Part shown: piece by piece, positions 23,776 to 30,459 of the stretch
Layout of the letters: the number at the start of each line of letters is the position of its first letter
Numbering within the stretch: position 1 is the first letter of the stretch
Assembly: GCA_964342155.1 (NCBI GenBank)
Contig: CAYFEQ010000012.1
Span: forward strand, 1 to 31,253
Source: GCA-2701705 sp964342155
GTDB taxonomy: Bacteria; Pseudomonadota; Gammaproteobacteria; GCA-002705445; GCA-002716945
Direction: 5' to 3'
DNA length: 31,253 bases
Position numbers and translations under genes: made by a program
The notes under the pieces: generated by a model
Database searches by the model: none
The model's input: the letters and a program-made list of their open reading frames with translations, nothing else
Told to the model about the DNA's origin: nothing

Positions 23776-25284
23776 GTGTATAGTTCTATACTGCAAAAAA
23801 ACATCTATTTGAAATACTTACTTGTAATAATCGCAGGCATAATTTTCCCATATGCTTTTTCCCCTCATAATTTTAAAATACTTATTTTCATTTCACTTTT
23901 AATCTACTTTTATATCCTATTTCAATCTGATGAACAGGAAAGTAAAAAATTATCCTTTATTTATGGTTTTTTCATTTTCCTATTTGGAGTCAGTTGGATT
24001 TTCAATAGCATATACAATTTTGGAGGTCAAAACTTATTTATTTCATTATTATTAACTTTGCTATTTATTTTTCTGCTTGCACTAATATTTGTTCCAATTG
24101 GGATATTTATTAATAAAGATTATTTTTCACATTCAATACATAGACGAGTTTTTATTGGTTCATCAATTTGGGTTCTTTTAGAATGGTTCAGATCAAATTT
24201 ATTTGGTGGTTTCCCATGGTTATTGCTAGGTCATAGTCAAACTGGAACGTATCTAGAAGCTATATTCCCATTACTAGGTACCTATTTAGTTAGTTATATT
24301 ATTGTGTCATCCGCCCTCTATTCAGCTTTAATTTTTTTGAACCAAGGAAAAATCAGTAAATGTTTTTTTGGAATAATAATAATTATTGTTTCAGTTATAA
24401 CAATTAATATTTTTGATCGCACATGGATAACTCATTCTGCGCAAGGTATAAATTTTTCTATAATACAGGCAAATATAAAACAAGAAATTAAATTTTCTCA
24501 AAATGAAATTACTGAAATTAAAAAAAAGTTCTTATTTTCCACTCTCAGCAGGAAAAATAGAGACTTAGTAATTTGGCCTGAAACTGCAATTCCAACTTTA
24601 TATCATCATGATAGACAATTTTTTATAGAACTTATCCAAAAGATGGGTAATAAAACATCTCTTTTATCAGGAACATTCAGATTTGATAAAGATAGTAAGA
24701 AATATTTTAATAGTTTAGTTCTACTAAATAAAAAGAATGAACAATTTTATGACAAAAGACATTTAGTACCTTTTGGTGAGTTTACGCCCTTACCCGCAGT
24801 TTTCGGTTTATTGGCAAAGAAATTAAATATACCTATGTCTAATCTGTCAGAAGGGGATGGAAAAACTACAATACTCAGTTTACATAAAATAAATATTCAT
24901 CCACTAATATGTTATGAAATTGCTTATCCATATTTGATTAATACTGGTTATGATAATTTTGGTTTAATATTAAATATTAGTAATGATGCCTGGTTTGGTG
25001 ATTCATCTGCACCATATCAACATCTACAAATTGCTCAAGTTAGAGCATTGGAAACTCAAAAATATATTTTAAGATCTGCGAATACTGGAGTTTCAGCATT
25101 AATTAGCCCGAAAGGTAGAATTTTAGATAAGGTAGACTTTGGAAAAGAAGGGGTTTTAGACGGTGAAGTATATGGAACTAAGGGCAGGACACCCTATATG
25201 TACTTTGGAGATTACCCTATTTTGATGCTAATATTTCTATTTACGTTCTTCATATTGAAGAATAGACTCAGAAACAATGGATAA
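23776..25284 (+). CDS. lnt: Apolipoprotein N-acyltransferase
   Basis: Lnt adds the third acyl chain to the N-terminal cysteine of lipoproteins at the periplasmic face of the inner membrane. The first 215 residues form several hydrophobic helices (from YLKYLLVIIAGIIFPYAFSP onward); the rest is the nitrilase-like catalytic domain. The triad is E269 (VIWPETAIP), K327 (YDKRHLVPFGEF) and C379 (PLICYE); NISNDAWFG follows. The 502 residues are close to E. coli (512). The start is GTG 23776; no strong ribosome binding site is visible. It overlaps leuS by eight bases. lptE, two genes on, is one of its lipoprotein substrates. Confidence 0.97.
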   Translation: MYSSILQKNIYLKYLLVIIAGIIFPYAFSPHNFKILIFISLLIYFYILFQSDEQESKKLSFIYGFFIFLFGVSWIFNSIYNFGGQNLFISLLLTLLFIFLLALIFVPIGIFINKDYFSHSIHRRVFIGSSIWVLLEWFRSNLFGGFPWLLLGHSQTGTYLEAIFPLLGTYLVSYIIVSSALYSALIFLNQGKISKCFFGIIIIIVSVITINIFDRTWITHSAQGINFSIIQANIKQEIKFSQNEITEIKKKFLFSTLSRKNRDLVIWPETAIPTLYHHDRQFFIELIQKMGNKTSLLSGTFRFDKDSKKYFNSLVLLNKKNEQFYDKRHLVPFGEFTPLPAVFGLLAKKLNIPMSNLSEGDGKTTILSLHKINIHPLICYEIAYPYLINTGYDNFGLILNISNDAWFGDSSAPYQHLQIAQVRALETQKYILRSANTGVSALISPKGRILDKVDFGKEGVLDGEVYGTKGRTPYMYFGDYPILMLIFLFTFFILKNRLRNNG

Positions 25285-27727
25285 AGAATACATTCCCATA
25301 AAGATTGAAAATGAAGCCCAAGAATATTGGGAAAAAAATGATTCATTTAAAACTAACTTTTCAAATACGAAAAATAAATATTATTGTTTAAGCATGTTCC
25401 CTTATCCAAGTGGAAAATTACATATAGGCCATGTTAGGAACTACACAATTGGTGATTTAATTTCTAGAGCAAACAGAATGATTGGGAAGGAGGTTTTTCA
25501 GCCAATGGGCTGGGATGCTTTTGGTTTACCAGCAGAAAATGCAGCAATTCAAAATAAAGTACATCCTTCAGAATGGACAACAAAAAATATTGCTTCAATG
25601 AAAAGACAGTTAAATAATTTAGGATTCTCTTATGATTGGTCGGCTGAAATTTCGACTGCAGACCCTGATTATTACAAGTGGGAGCAATGGTTTTTTTTAA
25701 AATTATTGGAGAAAAAATTAGTATATAGAAAACAGTCAGAAGTTAATTGGGACCCTATCGATAAAACTGTTTTGGCAAATGAACAAGTTATTGATGGCAA
25801 AGGATGGAGATCAGGAGCAAAAATTGAAAGGAAAGAAATACCTCAGTGGTTCTTAAAAATATCACAATATTCAGATGAGCTTTTAAAAAGTATTGATGAA
25901 TTACCTAAGTGGCCAGAACCCATAAAAATAATGCAGAGGAATTGGATTGGTAAATCAGAAGGTGCAACAATATTTTTCGAAATTGAAGATAGAAACGAAA
26001 AAATTGAAGTATATACTACCAGATTAGATACAATATTTGGAACAACCTTTTTAGCAATTTCACCAAACCATAAATTTATCTCTGATTATGAATTAGAAAA
26101 AAAAGATGATGTAAAAACCTTTTTGCAAAAATGTTCTTCAATGAAAGTTTCTGAAGAATCATTATCCACTGTTGAAAAAGAAGGAATCTACACAGGGATT
26201 AATGCTATACACCCCATCACTAAAAATAAAATACCTATTTGGATTGCTAATTATATTCTTGCTGAATATGGAACCGGTTCAATTATGTCTGTTCCGGCAC
26301 ATGATTTAAGAGACTATGAATTTGCCAAGAAATATAACTTACCAATAAATAAGGTTATTAATTCTAAGGAATCACAAGATGAGCAGGACGTATTTACTGA
26401 TGATGGCATCCTATGTAATTCAGAAAATTTTTCTGGAAAGGATTCTAAGGAAGCAAGAAAGCTAATTTTAGAGAGATTAAGAAAAGAAAAACTTGGTAAA
26501 CAAAAAGTAAATTTTAGATTAAGGGATTGGGGTATCTCTCGTCAGAGATATTGGGGTTGCCCAATACCCATAATTTATCATAAGGATGGATCAATTTTTC
26601 CAGTACCAGAAGAACAATTGCCAGTAAGATTGCCCGATGATATAGATTTATCTTCTGAGGGTAATCCATTGGAGAATCATCCAACTTGGAAGTATATTAA
26701 ATGCCCATATACAGGAAAGGATGCTGTTAGAGAAACTGACACATTTGATACTTTTTTTGAATCTTCATGGTATTACTTAAGATTTTTATCCCCCAAAGAT
26801 CCGAAAAGTATTTTAACAGCCGATAAAAAGAAATGGTTACCTGTAGATCAATATATTGGTGGAATAGAACATGCTATTCTACATCTTTTATATGCTAGGT
26901 TCTTTCATAAAATGATGAGGGATTGCAAAATAGTTGATAATTCAGAACCGTTTTCTTCTCTTCTATCACAGGGGATGGTTCTCAATAAAGGCATGAAAAT
27001 GTCAAAATCAAAAAATAATACAATAGACCCAGATGATATTATTAAAAATTTTGGCGCAGACACTATCAGAGTTTTTATTATTTTCACAGCGCCGCCAGAA
27101 CAAAACTTGGAATGGTCAGATTCTGCTATAGAAGGTGCTCATAAATTTTTAAAAAGATTATGGGCTTTAAGCTATTCTATAATCGAAAAGAAGAATATGA
27201 ATTCTGGAGATCAATCTGCCGATGATAATCAGCCTGATTCTATTATTCTAAATAAAAAGATTCATTCAACAATAAAGAAAGTAACGTCTGATATTTTTGA
27301 GAGACAAAATTTTAATACAGCAATTGCAGCAATGATGGAATTATTGAATGAACTAACAAAATTTAATTCAAAGCACACTGATTCAAATAATACACTTATT
27401 TTTGGAGTTGAAACTCTTGTAAAATTGCTATCCCCAATAGCTCCTCACATAACACATAAAATTTGGATTGAGTTAAATCATTCAAAACCAGTAATATTAG
27501 AAAAATGGCCACAAGCAGATGAAAATGTATTAACAGATGTAAAAGTAGAGATTATAGTACAAATAAATGGTAAGCTTAGGTCTAGAATTTCAGTGGATCA
27601 TGACGAAACTGAAAACGAAGTTGTAGAAAAAGCCTGTGCATGTCAAAATATCAACAAATATTTAGATAGAGGGAAGATAAAGAAGGTCATTTTCGTCAAA
27701 AATAAATTAATTAATTTTGTTATTTAG
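25277..27727 (+). CDS. leuS: Leucyl-tRNA synthetase lacking the leucine-specific insertion
   Basis: LeuRS charges tRNA-Leu in the cytoplasm. The class I signature HIGH is at 49-52 (KLHIGHVRNYTIGD) and KMSKS at 574-578. The CP1 editing domain is intact, with YTTRLDTIFGTTFLAI and YGTGSIMSVPAHDLRDYEFA. The zinc-type cysteines seen in E. coli near VLANEQVIDG are absent, as in many LeuRS. The 816 residues compare with 860 in E. coli. Most of the difference is a missing block just before KMSKS: QGMVLNKGMKMSKS has almost nothing where E. coli has about 45 residues including the leucine-specific domain. The ATG overlaps the lnt end by eight bases; lptE starts three bases after the stop. Confidence 0.97.
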   Translation: MDKEYIPIKIENEAQEYWEKNDSFKTNFSNTKNKYYCLSMFPYPSGKLHIGHVRNYTIGDLISRANRMIGKEVFQPMGWDAFGLPAENAAIQNKVHPSEWTTKNIASMKRQLNNLGFSYDWSAEISTADPDYYKWEQWFFLKLLEKKLVYRKQSEVNWDPIDKTVLANEQVIDGKGWRSGAKIERKEIPQWFLKISQYSDELLKSIDELPKWPEPIKIMQRNWIGKSEGATIFFEIEDRNEKIEVYTTRLDTIFGTTFLAISPNHKFISDYELEKKDDVKTFLQKCSSMKVSEESLSTVEKEGIYTGINAIHPITKNKIPIWIANYILAEYGTGSIMSVPAHDLRDYEFAKKYNLPINKVINSKESQDEQDVFTDDGILCNSENFSGKDSKEARKLILERLRKEKLGKQKVNFRLRDWGISRQRYWGCPIPIIYHKDGSIFPVPEEQLPVRLPDDIDLSSEGNPLENHPTWKYIKCPYTGKDAVRETDTFDTFFESSWYYLRFLSPKDPKSILTADKKKWLPVDQYIGGIEHAILHLLYARFFHKMMRDCKIVDNSEPFSSLLSQGMVLNKGMKMSKSKNNTIDPDDIIKNFGADTIRVFIIFTAPPEQNLEWSDSAIEGAHKFLKRLWALSYSIIEKKNMNSGDQSADDNQPDSIILNKKIHSTIKKVTSDIFERQNFNTAIAAMMELLNELTKFNSKHTDSNNTLIFGVETLVKLLSPIAPHITHKIWIELNHSKPVILEKWPQADENVLTDVKVEIIVQINGKLRSRISVDHDETENEVVEKACACQNINKYLDRGKIKKVIFVKNKLINFVI

Positions 27728-27730
27728 CGC

Positions 27731-28225
27731 ATGAAATTTATTACAAAAAATTTATTATTAGCAATATTATCTTTATCTCTTGTATCATGTGGATATACAT
27801 TAAGAGGTAAATTGAATCTGCCTGATGATGTTAAAAATATTGCAATAATTACTGAAGCATACAGCCCTATTTCTAGTGAGATAAATTTACTATTAACAAA
27901 CATAGGAATTGAAACTACTAATCGAAAATTAACTGATACATATCAAATAGAAATTCTTTCTGAAATACACAATAAAAGACAATTATCAATTAATCAGGAA
28001 GGTAGAGTTAATGAATATGAATTGGTATTTACTACCAGATTCAAGATAAATACTCCTATTGAGGACGGACAAGATGATAGTGTTGTTTTATACAGGGATT
28101 ATTTATTTGATGAAAGCAGAATTTTAGGAACCACTGATAGAGAAGATGAAATTAAAAAGGAAATGATTTCTACTGCAGCTAGTATTATAGTAAATAAGTT
28201 GAAAGCAAAAATTGAATCAATGTGA
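27731..28225 (+). CDS. lptE: LPS-assembly lipoprotein LptE
   Basis: LptE plugs the LptD barrel in the outer membrane and helps insert LPS. The 164-residue protein begins with a lipoprotein signal peptide (KNLLLAILSLSLVSC) with the lipobox ending in C20, followed by GYTLRGKLNLPDDVKNIAI, the typical LptE start after the lipid cysteine. It is placed directly after leuS, as in E. coli (leuS-lptE-holA-nadD), but holA and nadD do not follow. Its last nine bases overlap the minus-strand hydrolase gene. The match in primary sequence is modest, as is normal for LptE; context and lipobox make the call good. Confidence 0.9.
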   Translation: MKFITKNLLLAILSLSLVSCGYTLRGKLNLPDDVKNIAIITEAYSPISSEINLLLTNIGIETTNRKLTDTYQIEILSEIHNKRQLSINQEGRVNEYELVFTTRFKINTPIEDGQDDSVVLYRDYLFDESRILGTTDREDEIKKEMISTAASIIVNKLKAKIESM

Positions 28226-28924
28226 ATGTTTTCTTTCATGAAAACGATAGGGGGTTTCCCTAGTTTTATCATGAATATTCATACGATAATCTACAAATTT
28301 CTTTAAATCATTAAAATGAAAAAATGGATTGCCCTCAATTTGTTCTTTCAGAGTAGATGTCTTTTTGGTTGAATAATTATGTCCAGGGAGGATTAGAGTA
28401 TCACTTTTAAGGTGTGATTTAAGATTTTTGAGAGTAGCATACATCTCCTCAGGACTTCCTCCATGCAAATCACATCGCCCACAACCAAAAACAAAAAGCG
28501 TATCACCTGCAACAAGGTTTGATCCTATAAGATAACATGTGGATCCAGGAGTATGACCAGGGGTGTGCAGAGACCTTATTTCTGTTTTACCGAGCATGAT
28601 TATGTCATCACCATTATTAATATAGAAGTTATCATATACCTTACCCCAAAATGACTTTTCTTTTTTATTTATATGTATTTGAACATCATGATCTGTAAGA
28701 ATTCCATCAATAGAATTTACATGGTCATGATGGCTGTGTGTTAGAAGTATCTTATCTAATGTAAGACCATTTTTTTTTATAAAACTATTTACATTAGTTA
28801 AATCCCAAGCAGGATCAATTAGTGCAGTTAATTTAGTTTCTATATCCCAAATTACATAGATTAAATTTTGCATTGGCCCAACTTCAAAAGTTTTTATCTT
28901 AAATGGTTGACTTAATCCTTGCAT
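28217..28924 (-). CDS. Metallo-beta-lactamase-fold hydrolase, glyoxalase II-like
   Basis: This is a binuclear metal hydrolase of the MBL superfamily, likely cytoplasmic. The metal site is THSHHDH (H63, H65, D67, H68), H124 in HTPGHTPGS, D141 in AGDTLF and H182 in LPGHNY. GCGRCDLHGGSPEEMY around 147-162 is typical of the hydroxyacylglutathione hydrolase-like subgroup. With 235 residues it is a little shorter than classic GloB (about 250). The substrate is uncertain: a thioester such as lactoylglutathione is possible, but other MBL proteins share these motifs. The start at 28924 keeps the N-terminal VGPMQNLIYVIWD strand in full. It converges on lptE with a nine-base overlap and diverges from the 93-residue gene. 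Confidence 0.88.
   Translation of the reverse strand: MQGLSQPFKIKTFEVGPMQNLIYVIWDIETKLTALIDPAWDLTNVNSFIKKNGLTLDKILLTHSHHDHVNSIDGILTDHDVQIHINKKEKSFWGKVYDNFYINNGDDIIMLGKTEIRSLHTPGHTPGSTCYLIGSNLVAGDTLFVFGCGRCDLHGGSPEEMYATLKNLKSHLKSDTLILPGHNYSTKKTSTLKEQIEGNPFFHFNDLKKFVDYRMNIHDKTRETPYRFHERKHSH
28237..28273 (+). terminator. GC-rich hairpin, probable bidirectional terminator after lptE
   Basis: TAGGG (28248-28252) pairs with CCCTA (28258-28262) around a five-base loop. The stem is extended by AAAAC (28241-28245) with GTTTT (28263-28267) across a GA bulge, and by CATG at both ends. Read on the + strand, the CCCTA arm runs into GTTTTATC; on the minus strand, the other arm leads to TCGTTTTC. It lies 12 bases past the lptE stop, inside the C-terminal codons of the opposing hydrolase gene. 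Function as a terminator is inference. Confidence 0.5.
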
Positions 28925-28932
28925 AATTTGTA

Positions 28933-28941
28933 ATTATATCA
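28933..28941 (-). promoter_or_regulatory. Extended -10 element for the MBL hydrolase gene
   Basis: On the minus strand the sequence reads TGATATAAT, a perfect TATAAT with the TG of an extended -10. No convincing -35 is seen. Transcription would begin about 28926, two bases or so before the ATG at 28924, implying an almost leaderless message. Confidence 0.4.
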
Positions 28942-28968
28942 TACTTTATAAAAACTAATTTAGACACT

Positions 28969-29250
28969 ATGACAGAAATTGTACTTAAACCAGAATTAAT
29001 AAAAGCCTTGCAGAAAGTCTTAGTAGAGTATGAGCCAGCTAATCAAGATCCAATATTAGCTGCACAATATTTATCTGCTGTTGTTGGTTCAATTGTCGCT
29101 AGTGCAGATTTACAGGAAAAACAAAGGGAAGAAATTTTGCAACAATTACTAGAGTTTATAAAATATGTTTATAATCAACAGACATCTTCTCCTGCTGAAA
29201 CGCCAACACAAAACCAAGGAGAGGCATTTGGCAAATGGAAACCTAAATAG
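28969..29250 (+). CDS. Small conserved-looking protein of unknown function
   Basis: I do not recognise this 93-residue protein. Residues 1-70 look helical and soluble, with alternating hydrophobic and charged positions (KPELIKALQKVLVEYEP, then ILAAQYLSAVVGSIVASAD and REEILQQLLEFIKYVY). A Gln/Thr/Pro/Ser linker follows (about 71-82), ending in a short motif EAFGKWKPK. There is no signal peptide, transmembrane segment or cysteine. The helical part with a linker and a C-terminal aromatic-basic tip could be a partner-binding adaptor, but that is speculation. Coding is supported by its own spacing: it starts 44 bases from the divergent hydrolase and its last eight bases overlap convergent pyrD. 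Confidence 0.75.
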   Translation: MTEIVLKPELIKALQKVLVEYEPANQDPILAAQYLSAVVGSIVASADLQEKQREEILQQLLEFIKYVYNQQTSSPAETPTQNQGEAFGKWKPK

Positions 29251-30283
29251 TTTTTTTTATTAACTCGTCAGCTATATCGTTGATTAATCTAGTTCCAGAA
29301 TAAACTAAACCTGTATACATTTGAATAAGGCTTGCTCCACATAAAAATTTTTCACAAGCCGACTCAGGCGAATGAATACCACCAACACCAATGATCTCAA
29401 CTTTTTCATTTAGAAGTTCCTTTAGTTGTTTAATTTTTTCATTAGATTTTGTTGTTATAGGTTCTCCACTGACCCCGCCTTGATAACTCTGATATCTACC
29501 ATCTTTAAGTATTTTTTTATCTATTGTAGTATTGGTAGCTATTACACCATCGATCTCATAGATTAATAAAGTTTTACATAGGCTTTCAAGTTGTTGGGTA
29601 GTTAAATCAGGAGATATTTTTATAACTAGTGGTATATGTTTTTTATATACTTTGTTTAAATTATCATGAAGTTTTTTTATACTTTTTAGAAGAGTGTTAA
29701 TATTTTCATCCAATTGTAAGCTTCTTAAATCTTTTGTATTTGGCGATGATACATTGAGTGTTATGTAGTCTGCCATAGAATAAACTTTCCTCATACAATA
29801 TTCATAATCTTGATAAGCTTTTTCAATTGGTGTAGTTGCATTTTTACTTATATTAATTCCTATTGGTATCTCCCTATCAAAATTTTTTAATTTCTCTTTA
29901 AGATAATCAACTCCATGGTTATTAAAACCTAAATGATTAATAATTGCTTTTTCTCCAGCTATTCTAAAAACACGTGGTTTATTATTACCATATTGTGCCT
30001 TAGGTGTTACGGTCCCGAGCTCAATGAAACCAAAACCTATGCTAGTTATAAAGTTAAGATAATCACCGTTTTTATCAAATCCTGCTGCTAAGCCTATTGG
30101 GTTTTTGAACTTTATTCCCATAGAATGAGTAGGGCATTCTTTAATTTTTGATTTTAAAATTTTTTTAAGCCAAGATTTATAAAGAGCTTCAGCAATTGTT
30201 AAAGATAGATAATGTGCTTTTTCGGGCTCAAATAAAAAAATAAGGCGTTGATATAATGGAAAAAGAATTTTTGTGAAGTTCAT
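29243..30283 (-). CDS. pyrD: Dihydroorotate dehydrogenase (quinone), class 2
   Basis: PyrD oxidises dihydroorotate to orotate in pyrimidine synthesis, passing electrons through FMN to the membrane quinone pool. The class 2 N-terminal helices (FTKILFPLYQRLIFLFEPEK) for membrane association are present, followed by NPIGLAAGFDKNGDYLN, GFGFIELGTVTPKAQYGN, and LNVSSPNTKDLRSLQ with the serine that acts as catalytic base. GVIATNTT, GGVSGEPI and IIGVGGIHSPESA bind FMN. The 346 residues compare with 336 in E. coli. It converges on the 93-residue gene with an eight-base overlap and is divergent from katG. Confidence 0.97.
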   Translation of the reverse strand: MNFTKILFPLYQRLIFLFEPEKAHYLSLTIAEALYKSWLKKILKSKIKECPTHSMGIKFKNPIGLAAGFDKNGDYLNFITSIGFGFIELGTVTPKAQYGNNKPRVFRIAGEKAIINHLGFNNHGVDYLKEKLKNFDREIPIGINISKNATTPIEKAYQDYEYCMRKVYSMADYITLNVSSPNTKDLRSLQLDENINTLLKSIKKLHDNLNKVYKKHIPLVIKISPDLTTQQLESLCKTLLIYEIDGVIATNTTIDKKILKDGRYQSYQGGVSGEPITTKSNEKIKQLKELLNEKVEIIGVGGIHSPESACEKFLCGASLIQMYTGLVYSGTRLINDIADELIKKTI

Positions 30284-30358
30284 ATTAGCACTTATCGTTA
30301 ATTAAAAATCATTTGTGTAAGTTTAATAGATTTAATTTGACTATTTATAATTTACAAA

Positions 30359-30373
30359 TTAGAATGATTCTAA
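30359..30373. promoter_or_regulatory. 7-1-7 palindrome resembling a PerR/Fur-family operator
   Basis: TTAGAAT, G, ATTCTAA is a perfect 15-bp palindrome with seven-base arms and one central base. It differs from the PerR box TTATAAT-N-ATTATAA at one symmetric position in each arm. It is centred about 46 bp before the predicted katG start point, just upstream of the -35. Binding by a Fur-family peroxide sensor is inference. Confidence 0.4.
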
Positions 30374-30375
30374 AT

Positions 30376-30390
30376 ATAGACTAACTCTAT
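30376..30390. promoter_or_regulatory. ATAG-N7-CTAT motif resembling one OxyR site
   Basis: ATAG at 30376-30379 and CTAT at 30387-30390 are seven bases apart, as in the OxyR binding element; the arms extend symmetrically to ATAGA and TCTAT. It overlaps the -35 of the katG promoter candidate. The neighbouring element that OxyR normally also uses, seven bases away, is poorly matched on both sides. Confidence 0.35.
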
Positions 30391-30405
30391 CTGTAACATT
30401 ATAAT
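30377..30405 (+). promoter_or_regulatory. Candidate katG promoter
   Basis: A perfect TATAAT at 30400-30405 lies 17 bp after TAGACT (30377-30382, four of six matches to the -35 consensus). The start point would be near 30412, giving a leader of about 48 nt. The weak -35 and the two palindromes on it suggest activator or repressor control. The rest of the 176-bp spacer between pyrD and katG holds a second, wider ATAG-N11-CTAT pair at 30326-30344. Confidence 0.55.
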
Positions 30406-30459
30406 GAAGTTTCAGAACTTAATAAAGGTCAATAAAAATAGTCAAAACAGGGGAAAACT

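Noticed and set aside
29224..29258. CATTTG-G-CAAATG repeat and T8 run as a terminator for the 93-residue gene
   Set aside because: About 14 bases separate the hairpin from the T-run and the stem is weak; the T8 is also lysine and threonine codons of pyrD.
30326..30344. ATAG-N11-CTAT as a second OxyR element
   Set aside because: The spacing is 11 rather than 7 bases and it is not in register with the motif at 30376-30390.
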